Shown: positions 21,620 through 30,968, counted from the stretch's first letter. The stretch: DNA of 64,000 nt from Symbiodinium natans (GCA_905221605.1 CAJNDS010002202.1:647001-711000); one strand, 5' to 3'. Program-made: numbers and translations. Notes: a model not told the origin generated them from the letters alone.

Positions 21620-21858
21620 CTGCAGGGTTTAGGGGTTTAGGGTTTAAGGTTTAGGGTTTAGGGTTTAGGGTTAAGGGTCCCTAAGAGTTTATTATGGGTT
21701 TATGGGGTTAGGATTTTCGGGAGACAAATCGGGTTCTGGTGTAGGTTCTAAGGGTCCAGGGCTTTAGGGCGTTTAGGGGGGTTTAGGGGGGGTGCAGGGC
21801 GCTACGGTGTCTGGGGGTTTGTGGTCTATAAGGCCCAGTCAGCGTTGAGCGTTTAGAC

Positions 21859-21894
21859 CTTGGGCGCAGCCAGCCGCTTGCCAAGCCAACTTGG
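21859..21894 (-). CDS. Internal exon of split host gene A
   Basis: This 36-bp exon reads AKLAWQAAGCAQ once joined to the last base of the previous exon. The acceptor TGCAG is the 3' end of an F5 repeat element, and the donor is G|GTCTAAAC. Confidence 0.6.
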
Positions 21895-21982
21895 CTGCAC
21901 TTAGCAGGGCAGCTATTAGTAAAGAAACCCAATAAACCCAAAAAGGCTAAGGATGTAAAGTTACAGCAAAGCACCACAGAGC
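21895..21982 (-). other. F5 repeat element serving as an intron
   Basis: This 88-bp member of the F5 family exactly fills the gap between two phase-compatible exons. It starts GCTCTGTGGTGC (a GC donor) and ends CTAAGTGCAG. Other members lie at 13220-13326, 13388-13494, 43178-43286 and 61276-61363. Confidence 0.65.
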
Positions 21983-22034
21983 CAATTGCCTGACTTGAGG
22001 GCACGCAGACGCCCTCACGTCCATCCTCGTCCTT
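21983..22034 (-). CDS. Internal exon of split host gene A
   Basis: The 52 bp read KDEDGREGVCVPSSQAI plus one base. The acceptor is CCTTAG and the donor a GC type, G|GCTCTG, at the start of an F5 element. Confidence 0.65.
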
Positions 22035-22057
22035 CTAAGGATGGATCATTCTTGAAC

Positions 22058-22117
22058 TTCTGGTTTGGGCAACTTGTGTCGCAGAAAAGCTTCATCCATT
22101 AGTAGCCCGGGCGGAAT
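22058..22117 (-). CDS. Internal exon of split host gene A
   Basis: Twenty whole codons start IPPGLLMDEAFLRHKL. The acceptor is CTGAGCAG and the donor is GAA|GTTCAAG. If the donor is not used, an in-frame TGA follows four codons later. Confidence 0.7.
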
Positions 22118-22155
22118 CTGCTCAGGGCATTTGGGCCTACGTCTCAGCCCGCAAC

Positions 22156-22242
22156 GTCTGCCACGTCGACGTAGTTCTCTTCCTTGCGCTCGAGCAAGAT
22201 CTTCAGGTCAGGCTTCTCGTGTCTGTATTTCCTTTCTGGGAC
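22156..22242 (-). CDS. Internal exon of split host gene A, just downstream of the copia insertion
   Basis: Twenty-nine whole codons include ERKYRHEKPDLKILLERKEE. The acceptor is CACTTTGCAG and the donor is GAC|GTTGCGG. Reading on would meet a TGA at 22144-22146. The copia 3' LTR begins 95 bp upstream in the gene's sense, inside the preceding intron. Confidence 0.72.
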
Positions 22243-22336
22243 CTGCAAAGTGAACTCCGCAAGGCCAAGTGTCAGAACTCATACCAGATCTTTCCCAAGC
22301 TATGCTACCCACACACAGCTGCTTGAGGGTTCTATG

Positions 22337-22484
22337 TGACAGCGCCCACTTCGAATCTATGGCTCGGACTCAATTTTACGCACACTGCAAAGTCAGTAGC
22401 TTAAGGATCAAGAGGGCCCTCTGTGGGCCGAAAAGAAAGACCGCGGGTGATATGGCCAGGGAGGAAGCCTCCACTGATTTCACA
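22337..22484 (-). repeat. 3' LTR of the copia element
   Basis: This is the second copy of the 148-bp terminal repeat. The polyprotein stop codon lies only 24 bp before it. The sequence just inside it in element orientation is AAAGAGTTTTGGGAGC, a weak polypurine tract. Confidence 0.92.
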
Positions 22485-22508
22485 GCTCCCAAAACTCTTT
22501 CTGGCCAT

Positions 22509-25500
22509 TCACCGATGTTTCACGGTCCCGGCATCTCGGCGCTCAGCCCGCTCTTCAAGCCTTTCGGTTTCGGCAACTAACTGGTATGTCCCTTTTTCTA
22601 AGAGCTTCTTTAGGGCCTCAGCGTTGCCTTGAATCTTTGTGAGGGCATCTACAATCATGGCTTGATGCTCAACCCAGCGGACTTCGGCGCCTACGCCATC
22701 CATTCTCTCACGAGCTATCGCCAAGTCCAGCGCGGTGTACTTGTCTTGGGCCAGCGAACCCTCCTTTCGGAGGTTGTCGTAGAGCGACTTCGCATCCACA
22801 ACTGTCAGCGAATCTTTGAGCGTGTGATCTGCCTTGGCACTCTGCAGCACCAAATCGGCCTGGGCTTTGGCGTTCTCTTTGAAAACTTCGAGGCTGAACT
22901 TCTCCTGGATCAAGTCATTCCAGATTGCTTTCGCCCACAGAAGATCTCCTAAACCTTTGTTGAGCGATTGAGTCTCGGCGGCCAAGGTTGAGTTCACTTT
23001 TCTTCTCAGCTTTCCGCTCTTCCACCAGACCAGCGAGCAGGTAGCTTCGTGCCCCTGCAACATGTCCTTGTGGAATGCTATGACTCCCAAGGCCCCCTGG
23101 GTGGAGCCGTCGCTGTAGTTGGTGAAGCTTGCATCCGTGACCACGCCCCATCTCAGGTCCTCACACTCTATTGGGAAGTAGCGCAAGGTGAGGTCTGGCC
23201 AAGCGCGCACCTTATTGATGCACTGGTTCAGCTCGAGAATGTCCTTGATCTTGAGCGTGCTCGACTTGGATGCCATTATGCTGGCTCCAGCGGCGGCATC
23301 TGGACGACACTCCTTGGCGGCCCACGCTAAAGATCCTACGGCACCTCTGAACTTGTTCTTCTCTTCCTCTGTCGCGTCCGCCTCGGGGTGAGCTCTGCGT
23401 CCCTTTTCCAGACTCACTGGCGCCATTCTTTCGGACACGAACTTGCCCATGTCTATGCAGACGGTGTAGTCGCTCAGTTGTCTGATGCGTCGCCCGTTGA
23501 ATGTCGTGCCATCCAAGAGCTGCATCAACTGCTTGAATTTTCCGAATTTAAAGCGCTCGCGCAGTTTTGCCAGCTGAACTTCATGATCTCGGTTGCCAAA
23601 GCACAGCAAGTCATCGATCTCTATCACTATGATCCCTTCAACGGTGCCCTCTAAGTATTTAACGAAGATGGTTGGGTCTAGCCTGCTTTGCTTGTAGTTC
23701 AAGTCCTTCACGATGTAGCTCTTCAGCGTCTGGCGCCAATGTATGGGACCATCCATGAGCCCGTAAACGCCGGCCACCACTTCGATGATCTGTTCTGGGT
23801 CCATGTTCGGTAGACCCCCTTTTGGCTGCCTCACGTAGAGCTTGCCGCCTGGTCTCAAGAGAGGGTCCGACTGGGTGAAGGCTGCTTTCAGGTCCCCGCA
23901 GGACCCCCTCAGCTTCATACTTGCGGCCAGCTGCAAAACCACTTGCAAGTTCTGTGTCGTGACCGTCGGGCTGTATCTTTCCAAGTCCAGAGCATCGGGA
24001 TCCATGTCACCTCGCACGCAAAAGCGAGACTTCTTTGACGGTGTCTCGCCAATCTGTTCCCCGGGCTTCAGCCTTCGGACCATTCTTGACCCGATCACCC
24101 GGTTCAGCTTGCCCTGCGACTCCAGCTCCTTGAGGACTCTTCTCGACTCCTCCACCGACAGCACCTTCATCGCGCCGGAACTTTCTATTTTGCTCCACTC
24201 TTCAGCGTCTTGTAGTCGCCAGGCTGGCCACTCCTCTTCGGGAATGTCGGCCTCGCTTACCTCATCCGTCGCCACCTTTTTCATGACGAAGGTCTCGGCA
24301 TTGAGGACCATGAACGTATACGCTTCGGTCGTCTCCACGTCAAAGTTGGGGACCTCTTTCGACGTTACATGCTTCAGGTTCCTTAAGGCCTTCTTGGTGA
24401 CATAGAAGTCGGTGAAGCCTTTCCATTTGGCCTTCAGATCTCGCTGGGGTTTCAAACTCTTCCAATCGTCCTCCACTTCTTGCACGCTTCCATCTTTCAT
24501 CTTCGCCATCGTCTTCCTCTCTCCTGTGAGATCTTCCAGCTTGACTGGCAGCCTCGTCGTCTCCCAGGGTGTGCACATCGCGCTGCGCCAGCGAACGTGA
24601 TGCCTTCTCAGGACGCCCAGGGCCGGCTTTAGCTCCCAGGTGTCACGCTGCACTTCGCTTTGTCGCCGAGGTGGAACTGGCGTCGGTCCTTCTTCGAACT
24701 CATCCTGGCCAACGGGCGAGTATGGGTTGCCCGGCTCCTGCTGCCTTCTCGGGGGAGGTCGCACCGGCTCGTACCCGGCGCTGCTCTCCGCCTCTGCTAG
24801 CCTGCTTGGCGCTCTTGGGGGAACACCGTCCAATCTCTGGCTCTGCACCGCGGAGTCCACAGCTGCGCGTAGTCGTTCTTCTCGACCGGGAGCTTCAGGA
24901 ACGGGGAGTTCGGGAACCTCTATCTCTGCCTCGGGCTCCGGCGCTGATGCTTGCCTTGCTGGCTCTGCTGGGACTTCTGGCACTGGAGTTTCTGGCAGTT
25001 GCGCTGGATCGGGAAGTTCTTCTGGCGGAATAGGTATAGGCACCACGGGCGTCTCCGGCTCGTCAATCCTCACTCGGGGTAGCCCTCGATGTAGGCCTTC
25101 TGCGCTCACTTCATCTTCGCCAGCTTCGCGAACTATGGCTCCTCGGGAAACTCCTGGTGGAAGTGGGTCGCCCGTGTGGTCCTCGATTAAACGACTGCTC
25201 GACTTCTTGAAGCGCTCCTTTAGGTCTTGGAACACTTCATGCACAGCTTCCACTCCGCGAACCTCCTCCGACGTGGCCTCCCGCACGTGCTCGTTGCAGA
25301 CCTTCCAAAGTCTGCCCAACACATTGACGTAGCAGTTCGCTCCCTCAGGCATCAAAACGACGCCTGGCCCGACCCAGTTAGGCTTAAGCACACCTTTATC
25401 CTTCCACGACCGCCAAATGTAGACGATCTCTCCCGGCTGAAAGGTTCGGTGCACGCGATTCCTGGCTCGGAGAGCGTGCTTAGCCGCTTCGGACAGGTTG

Positions 25501-28500
25501 GTCTCCACGAACGCCTTCTGGGCAGCCCTGCGCGCTGCCAACACTCTTTCCACCTCCTCACCGTGGTTCACCAGCGCGGGGTCAATGGCATCGTCCGACA
25601 TGAGCTCCCCATTGGTCCGCGCTGTCTGCCCCAGCATCCTTTGAGCTGGAGAAAAGCCGGAGCGATTGAAGAGGCGATTTTTGGCTGCTTCCACCTCACG
25701 TGTCAGCAACCTGAGGTCATCCTCTGAGCACGGAGGATTCTGCCACTTCGCCTTTTCCATCATCTGCTTGAAGAGGCCGCCATGCCTTTCACAGCGCCCG
25801 TTCTGGTGTGGCGCCCTGGCCCCAATAACGTGCAGAAGCACGCCTAGTTCCGCGCATCGGTCTCGAAATTCGCCCAAGAACTCTCGCCCTTGGTCCAGAA
25901 GGAGGATCTGTGGCATTCCTAAGAAGCGCCCCCACGTTCTGGTAAAGGCCGCCCACACACTCACGGGCTCTTTGCTTCGTAGCTTTTCCACCATCTGGAA
26001 GGAGGTGCCCAGGCAAATCATGTTCAAGTACCAGTTCTGTCCGGAAGCATCCCAATTCGGCATCTGCAAGAGGTCGATCGCGACCACGGTGTTGGGCGCG
26101 TACGACCTGGGCACCATCGCCGGCCTATGCGCCTTCGGAGTTCTACTGGCAGCGCAGGTAGGACATCTGAAGCTGTCCTTCGCCCAACGCCATATCCTGT
26201 CTGGTGTTCGGCTCACCTTCAGAGTTCGCACCAGATCCGCCAAGCTGGGGTGTCCCAAGTTTCGATGCAGCTTCATCACTGCCTCCTTTTCTTGTCTTGT
26301 AGGCTCACCCACCGGGACGACCGAGTCTTCAGGACGTTCGTCCACTGTGTCCATCGGGCGAAGGTCGAGCTCGTCGAAGATGTCCTGCTCTGCGACCTCT
26401 CCGGGGAAGCACTCGAGGTTATAGTCCATGATTGCCCCCTCCGCTCGGGGCGGCTTGCCCTTCGCCATGGCATACTTGACTGCGTCCTTGAAGTTTGTGA
26501 TCTGGTACTTCTTGCGGTATAGCAGGTAGGACGCGGTGCCTTCTGAAGTGGCCTCCTTCAGGTTCTTCAAGCCTGATGACAGCGGCCCCAAGGCACTGAT
26601 TACGAAGCCACGGCCCTTCCTCCACTGATGTCTCGCGATGCGACAAGCCAGCGACGACTGCTCCGACGCCACCTTGTTCATGTATATTACTTTGGGACCT
26701 TGGCTCTCGATGTCCTTCCACACCGCATTCTGGTTGACGCCCTTTAGGTCTATGGTCATGGCGTCAACCCCGGCACTAGCCCCCACGAGGTAGTCCAGGA
26801 TCTGATCAGACTTCGCCTTGTCGATCTTGGTCTCGTCGCTCTGGTGCTCCAAGTACAGCTCGGGCTCTTTGACCACCACATAGACCTCCTCGTCTTCCAG
26901 GCTGTGCAGGCCCTCCACGTCCTGCCGGTCCATTCGCTGCAGGACACCATTCTTGGAGACCACCACAAAGTCGTCCAGGAAGGGAAGAGGCTTGGCCATC
27001 CAACGACGCACCATGTTAGGCGTAGCACTTTGCAACACTCGCGTTCCATCCCACGATCTGATGTTCTGGCCTACGTTCACATTCCTGCCAGCTGCTGCGC
27101 CACTTGGGTTCGTTGGGTCATCATGCGCGCGTAGAACTGGTTCACCATGTCCGCCGCTTGCTTCATCGTGGCCACGGCTTGCTCCCAGTCGCTCTTGGTT
27201 TCTCGCAAGGGCAGCGTGTTCGCTCGATGTCGGGTCTCCTGCTCGTAGCGCTGAACTCTCTTGAACTCGGAGACCATTGCCTGCACCTGGTTCGCGGTAG
27301 TCGGGTCCATCTCGGACAGGTGAGCCTCCATTGCGGTCACGTTCTCCACCGCCCTCTCGAACTCCAGGTACTCGCCCTCGCGCAAGTCCAGCGTAGTCTG
27401 CAGCTCGTCGCTCCTGGCGCGCTCGTCCGCCAGCTGCTGCATCAGGTTTCCCATCTCCACCTGGTGCTTCTGGGCCATTCGCTTCTCTTGTTGTTTCAGA
27501 GCGTTCTCCGCCAGGTTGAGGGTCTTCTCCTTCGACTGGTTCACGGTCTCCACTGGTCGGCTGAGTTTCCATCGAGCCTTGCACAGGTTGCAGTGGAACC
27601 AGTTCATGTGTCCATTGCCTCCTCCTTTGAGCTGCTGAGCTGGGTGAGCACAGCGGCCAATCTCTTGAGTCGGCACGCCTTTCACCGAAGCCAACTGTTC
27701 GGGCCTCTCGCCTTCCAGGTAGTTCTTGTAGATCTGGCCCCTGCTGGTAGCCGAACTTGTAGTCAAGGTCGCTGGCGAAGTGGTATCCGTAGGGCTGGGC
27801 TGCTGCTGCGACTCTGGCCCGGGAAGAGAGAGCCACGGTGACACCACGGTTTGCCAGTATCCCCAGGCCAGCAGCGAGCAGAGTTTGTCCAACAAAACCC
27901 GCCAGTTTCGGACGGCGAGCCTTGGCCGGCTGACGGGATTCCGCACTAGCTGCCATGGATTCCGCTGCCGCCCCTGCTGCTGCTGCAGGGCTCGCGAAGC
28001 TAGCATAGGCCTCGGACTTAAGAGTCTTGGGCGATCTTGTAGTCTTTGGTCTCGAGCCAAAAACCTGCCCAGTGCGAAAGTCGGACTCCATACGACGCCC
28101 TGCACACGCGGAAGGCATCACCCAACCTTCAGGACCAAAGTCAAGCACATCCACAGCTGCGTGCCCTGAGGGAAGAGTCGTCATGTTGCACTCTCCGTTC
28201 ACTTTGCTGAAGGTGATCTTGTCTTTGCTTAGGTCAATGACTGAACCCAAGGCCCTCAAGAGACTAACCGGCAACAGCAACGGCACGTCTTCGGCTACGA
28301 CTGTCAGCTCAAGCACTCCTGGAACTCCACCGAGGCCGATGGGAACTTCGCACACGCCGACTGTTTTTGCTGCGCCTCCAATGCCGCGTGCCTGGGTGGC
28401 CTTGTCCGTCCAGCAGCCTTTTAGGCCTAGGGGCCTCAAAAGGTCCAGCAAACGAAGAAGGGCCGGACGACCCACCAGGCCTTCCTGAGCCGCAGTGTCC

Positions 28501-29762
28501 ACCAGGCCGTGGCATCCCTGCGTAGTCACTCCCACGAAGAGCTCGCCCGCCATCGACTCGCCCGGCCTGTCGTTGAGGAACTGGCCGAAGGACAAGAAGG
28601 TGTTCGCTCCACCAGACCCGGCATCCATTCGGCCGGCCCAGTAGAAGGACCCTCGGCTTGCTCCCGGGCCCGACGATGACGAAGAGGTAGTCAGCGATGG
28701 CCCCGCTCGGTGCCTACACTCCTTGCTCCAATGCCCGACTTCTCCGCAAGCCCGGCATCGAGTCCTAAGCTTGAGCTGCTCTATGTGCACTCTTCGTGAC
28801 GTAGGCGACCCCTTCCATGCCGAGCCGCCTTTGCCGAAGGACTTGCTGCTCTGCTTGCCGGTGTTCTTGCCGTCCTTGTTGAAGAGCTTCTTGCCCCCTT
28901 TCTTGCCAAGGTTCGGCTGGTAGTACTGCCGGCCCTTTTGCTGTTCTTTGAGCTGCTGCCGAACATGTTGGTACGACGCCAAAGCTTCCATGACATCGCC
29001 TTCCTCGTACACCGCGTCCAGCTCGCCGTCTTCTAGGTACACGTAGTTCTCGTCTTCTTCGTCTTCCGCCTCCAGGTAGAACTCGGGCTCGCCATAGTGC
29101 TCGTGGTTCTCGTAGTACACCTCCTGGCCTTCGCCCTCTTCAGTCTCCGTCCAGAGCATCGCCTTGGACCCGGAGCTGCTCGAGTTGATGCGGTCAAGTC
29201 GCCTTAGGTTGGCGATCACCACATCCTTGGTGTAGTCGCCAGCCAACCACGTGACCACACGGGACTCCAGCTCTTTGTCCAAGTTCGCCTGCCGGAACAG
29301 CAAGTATCCGGCAGCCTTCGCCGGAAGGTCCACGCCCTCGGCTTTGAGCTCCGCCAAGGCATGCGACGCGCGCACCAGGTAATCCGGGATGGACTCCTTG
29401 GCACCTCTAGCCTGGCCATAGAACACGCCCTCCATGGCCCTCGGCAACGCTGTCTCCACATACGGCTTAAAGTTGTCGTTGAGCACTTTCATCACCGTCT
29501 TGTAGCCGTCCGCATGCTGGAGCTCGGCCAGCGTCAAAGACGACACCGCCTCCCTTGCTGGCCCTGTGAGAGCTTGAACCAGCTTGATCGCCCTCTTCTC
29601 CTTGGGAATATCCGTCGTGGCCTCCCACAGCTCAAGATCTCGAAGCCAGGTCTTGAAAGAGACCTCTGGAGTGGAACCGTTCCAAGAAGGTGGGGGATCT
29701 CTATCTCGGTAGACATATCCTCCAGGATCGCCTGAGGACTGTCCTTCCGAAGTAGATGGCAT
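22509..29762 (-). CDS. Ty1/copia Gag-Pol polyprotein
   Basis: The frame has 2,417 codons from the ATG at 29762; a GTG six bases earlier is also in frame but is unlikely as a eukaryotic start. Domains in order are: an acidic gag region; a CX2CX4HX4C zinc knuckle at residues 336-349; an aspartic protease with LVDTAA near residue 422; an integrase with an HRNLGHP/CPTC zinc part and D,D(35)E catalytic residues near 26073, 25893 and 25788; reverse transcriptase with GDLKAAFTQ and IDDLL (23610-23615); and RNase H with TDAS, AAETQS, VVDAKSL and VDALTK. The frame is stop-free. However, between about 27740 and 27085 it reads a low-complexity Arg/Gly/Glu-rich stretch, while the neighbouring frame reads a convincing protein (see the separate entry). 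Confidence 0.9.
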   Translation of the reverse strand: MPSTSEGQSSGDPGGYVYRDRDPPPSWNGSTPEVSFKTWLRDLELWEATTDIPKEKRAIKLVQALTGPAREAVSSLTLAELQHADGYKTVMKVLNDNFKPYVETALPRAMEGVFYGQARGAKESIPDYLVRASHALAELKAEGVDLPAKAAGYLLFRQANLDKELESRVVTWLAGDYTKDVVIANLRRLDRINSSSSGSKAMLWTETEEGEGQEVYYENHEHYGEPEFYLEAEDEEDENYVYLEDGELDAVYEEGDVMEALASYQHVRQQLKEQQKGRQYYQPNLGKKGGKKLFNKDGKNTGKQSSKSFGKGGSAWKGSPTSRRVHIEQLKLRTRCRACGEVGHWSKECRHRAGPSLTTSSSSSGPGASRGSFYWAGRMDAGSGGANTFLSFGQFLNDRPGESMAGELFVGVTTQGCHGLVDTAAQEGLVGRPALLRLLDLLRPLGLKGCWTDKATQARGIGGAAKTVGVCEVPIGLGGVPGVLELTVVAEDVPLLLPVSLLRALGSVIDLSKDKITFSKVNGECNMTTLPSGHAAVDVLDFGPEGWVMPSACAGRRMESDFRTGQVFGSRPKTTRSPKTLKSEAYASFASPAAAAGAAAESMAASAESRQPAKARRPKLAGFVGQTLLAAGLGILANRGVTVALSSRARVAAAAQPYGYHFASDLDYKFGYQQGPDLQELPGRREARTVGFGERRADSRDWPLCSPSSAAQRRRQWTHELVPLQPVQGSMETQPTSGDREPVEGEDPQPGGERSETTREANGPEAPGGDGKPDAAAGGRARQERRAADYAGLARGRVPGVREGGGERDRNGGSPVRDGPDYREPGAGNGLRVQESSALRAGDPTSSEHAALARNQERLGASRGHDEASGGHGEPVLRAHDDPTNPSGAAAGRNVNVGQNIRSWDGTRVLQSATPNMVRRWMAKPLPFLDDFVVVSKNGVLQRMDRQDVEGLHSLEDEEVYVVVKEPELYLEHQSDETKIDKAKSDQILDYLVGASAGVDAMTIDLKGVNQNAVWKDIESQGPKVIYMNKVASEQSSLACRIARHQWRKGRGFVISALGPLSSGLKNLKEATSEGTASYLLYRKKYQITNFKDAVKYAMAKGKPPRAEGAIMDYNLECFPGEVAEQDIFDELDLRPMDTVDERPEDSVVPVGEPTRQEKEAVMKLHRNLGHPSLADLVRTLKVSRTPDRIWRWAKDSFRCPTCAASRTPKAHRPAMVPRSYAPNTVVAIDLLQMPNWDASGQNWYLNMICLGTSFQMVEKLRSKEPVSVWAAFTRTWGRFLGMPQILLLDQGREFLGEFRDRCAELGVLLHVIGARAPHQNGRCERHGGLFKQMMEKAKWQNPPCSEDDLRLLTREVEAAKNRLFNRSGFSPAQRMLGQTARTNGELMSDDAIDPALVNHGEEVERVLAARRAAQKAFVETNLSEAAKHALRARNRVHRTFQPGEIVYIWRSWKDKGVLKPNWVGPGVVLMPEGANCYVNVLGRLWKVCNEHVREATSEEVRGVEAVHEVFQDLKERFKKSSSRLIEDHTGDPLPPGVSRGAIVREAGEDEVSAEGLHRGLPRVRIDEPETPVVPIPIPPEELPDPAQLPETPVPEVPAEPARQASAPEPEAEIEVPELPVPEAPGREERLRAAVDSAVQSQRLDGVPPRAPSRLAEAESSAGYEPVRPPPRRQQEPGNPYSPVGQDEFEEGPTPVPPRRQSEVQRDTWELKPALGVLRRHHVRWRSAMCTPWETTRLPVKLEDLTGERKTMAKMKDGSVQEVEDDWKSLKPQRDLKAKWKGFTDFYVTKKALRNLKHVTSKEVPNFDVETTEAYTFMVLNAETFVMKKVATDEVSEADIPEEEWPAWRLQDAEEWSKIESSGAMKVLSVEESRRVLKELESQGKLNRVIGSRMVRRLKPGEQIGETPSKKSRFCVRGDMDPDALDLERYSPTVTTQNLQVVLQLAASMKLRGSCGDLKAAFTQSDPLLRPGGKLYVRQPKGGLPNMDPEQIIEVVAGVYGLMDGPIHWRQTLKSYIVKDLNYKQSRLDPTIFVKYLEGTVEGIIVIEIDDLLCFGNRDHEVQLAKLRERFKFGKFKQLMQLLDGTTFNGRRIRQLSDYTVCIDMGKFVSERMAPVSLEKGRRAHPEADATEEEKNKFRGAVGSLAWAAKECRPDAAAGASIMASKSSTLKIKDILELNQCINKVRAWPDLTLRYFPIECEDLRWGVVTDASFTNYSDGSTQGALGVIAFHKDMLQGHEATCSLVWWKSGKLRRKVNSTLAAETQSLNKGLGDLLWAKAIWNDLIQEKFSLEVFKENAKAQADLVLQSAKADHTLKDSLTVVDAKSLYDNLRKEGSLAQDKYTALDLAIARERMDGVGAEVRWVEHQAMIVDALTKIQGNAEALKKLLEKGTYQLVAETERLEERAERRDAGTVKHR
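27080..27742 (-). CDS. Zinc-binding and coiled-coil segment of the polyprotein in the +1 frame
   Basis: In the frame one base ahead of the main polyprotein frame this stretch reads a Cys/His cluster (RCAHPAQQ, then WFHCNLCKARW). About 150 residues of Gln/Glu/Lys/Leu-rich sequence typical of a coiled coil follow (LNLAENALKQQEKRMAQKH). Codons here end mostly in G or C, as in the rest of the element, while the main frame gives RGGERDRN-type low complexity. Entry to this frame is near a GGGGCC run at about 27742. This frame meets a TGA at 27077, just where the main frame becomes sensible again. Either two compensating indels or frameshifting at translation would explain it. Confidence 0.75.
28716..28757 (-). 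other. Gag zinc knuckle
   Basis: The 14 codons read CRACGEVGHWSKEC, an exact CX2CX4HX4C nucleocapsid-type knuckle expected to bind element RNA. Confidence 0.9.
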
Positions 29763-29918
29763 CTTCACTCACTCGCTCTTGTAGATGTCGACGTGGCTGG
29801 GCTCGATCAGATACGTCACCACCTTCCCGCGGCTGATCGGTTAGAAGGCGAGGAGGGAAACAGCAGGCCCCTGGGACCGCCGGCTGCGACGCCACACACG
29901 CCGCCAAGAGCCACGCAG

Positions 29919-29930
29919 GCTCCGCTGCCA
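29919..29930 (-). promoter_or_regulatory. Probable primer-binding site
   Basis: In element orientation the sequence TGGCAGCGGAGC starts 2 bp after the 5' LTR. It matches 9 of 12 bases of TGGTATCAGAGC, the initiator-methionine tRNA complement used by many copia elements. Priming by that tRNA is inferred. Confidence 0.6.
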
Positions 29931-29932
29931 AC

Positions 29933-30080
29933 TGACAGCGCCCACTTCGAATCTATGGCTCGGACTCAATTTTACGCACACTGCAAAGTCAGTAGCTTAA
30001 GGATCAAGAGGGCCCTCTGTGGGCCGAAAAGAAAGACCGCGGGTGATATGGCCAGGGAGGAAGCCTCCACTGATTTCACA
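29933..30080 (-). repeat. 5' LTR of the copia element
   Basis: This 148-bp repeat matches 22337-22484 at every base I compared. It begins TGTG and ends GTCA in element orientation. It is short for an LTR. No TATA box was recognised with confidence. Confidence 0.92.
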
Positions 30081-30230
30081 TATGTCTTGAAGATTCAGAG
30101 ATTAGGGTCTCTTTGTTTCAAACGCAGGGAGCAGCTGATTTTATGGACTTGATGCATTCGAGACTTCTGGAGGCTTAGATTGGCTTACGGGAGTAGGGTG
30201 CAGGGTTTTTTGGGGTGTTCGATTGCCAAC

Positions 30231-30298
30231 CTCGGAGTTGTTTGCAAAGAAAGGGGCGAAGGCTTCTGGGCAGAAAAACCGTTGCAAGGCCACTGGGC
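30231..30298 (-). CDS. Internal exon of split host gene A, just upstream of the copia insertion
   Basis: Two bases plus 22 codons include ALQRFFCPEAFAPFFANN. The acceptor is TTGCCTTGCAG and the donor is GAG|GTTGGC. It accepts the one-base phase left by exon 30888-30968 and hands phase 0 to 22156-22242, across a 7,988-bp intron holding the retroelement. Confidence 0.7.
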
Positions 30299-30887
30299 CT
30301 GCAAGGCAAGGCTTTTAAGGCCTAAACCCTAAACCCTAAACCCTAAACCCTAAACCCTAAACCCTAAACCCTAAACCCTAAACCCTAAACCCTAAACCCT
30401 AAACCCTAAACCCTAAACCCCTGAACTATGTAAGGCTGAGACTTTGTTGGCACAGGGTATTACGGTTTACGAGGCAATGAAGGGGTGTTAGAGTGTCACA
30501 GGGTTTGTTGAAAGTCTCACAGGGTTAAGACTCGTACCCCTAAAGTTGGAGCCCTGAAAGTTCCCCTTAGTCTACTCCAACTATGGCGCTTCTTTTACAT
30601 TCAGGATCTTTAAAAGGGGTCCCCTAAACCCGAGGGTACAGCCTCAGGGCTCCAAGGCGCAACCCCTAGGATGTAGGGGTTGGACATCTAATACAGGGGC
30701 CTCGGAAAGTAGATTCGAGTGCTGGGAGTTATTATAGACTACTTATAGGGACCCCAACAAAACACCATATTCGACTCGGCTAGTCATTTTCTAGCCCTGA
30801 ACCTTCAAGCAACCCTAAACCGAAACCCGAAACCTATACTGAACCCTATATACACCCTAAACTCTAAAGTAGGGCTTGGAAACGTAC

Positions 30888-30968
30888 GCCCAGTCGGGTC
30901 TTTTGAGGGCCAAGGCTCGATGGTGTTGGTGACGCGATCTGGCATGCTCGCAAGGCCTCGAATCGCGG
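30888..30968 (-). CDS. Internal exon of split host gene A
   Basis: The 81 bp read AIRGLASMPDRVTNTIEPW and on. The donor is a canonical C|GTACGT and the acceptor is CCATAAAG next to CCCTAAA repeats. It leaves phase 1. Confidence 0.68.

Larger units (their letters stand above)
22337..30080 (-). mobile_element. Complete Ty1/copia-type LTR retrotransposon
   Basis: The element spans 7,744 bp and is bounded by two identical 148-bp direct repeats that begin TG and end CA on both strands. Between them is one very long minus-strand frame carrying gag zinc knuckle, protease, integrase, reverse transcriptase and RNase H in the copia order. A likely primer-binding site lies 2 bp inside the 5' LTR. TATG flanks both ends (22333-22336 and 30081-30084); the flank could also be read as a 5-bp TATGT duplication. 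Identical LTRs and an unbroken frame suggest a recent insertion. It lies in an intron between exons 30231-30298 and 22156-22242 of a host gene, in the same orientation as that gene. Confidence 0.93.

Noticed and set aside
22269-29931. Many plus-strand and secondary minus-strand frames over the retroelement
   Set aside because: They are shadows of the GC-rich polyprotein frame. The only exception kept is the +1 segment at 27080-27742.
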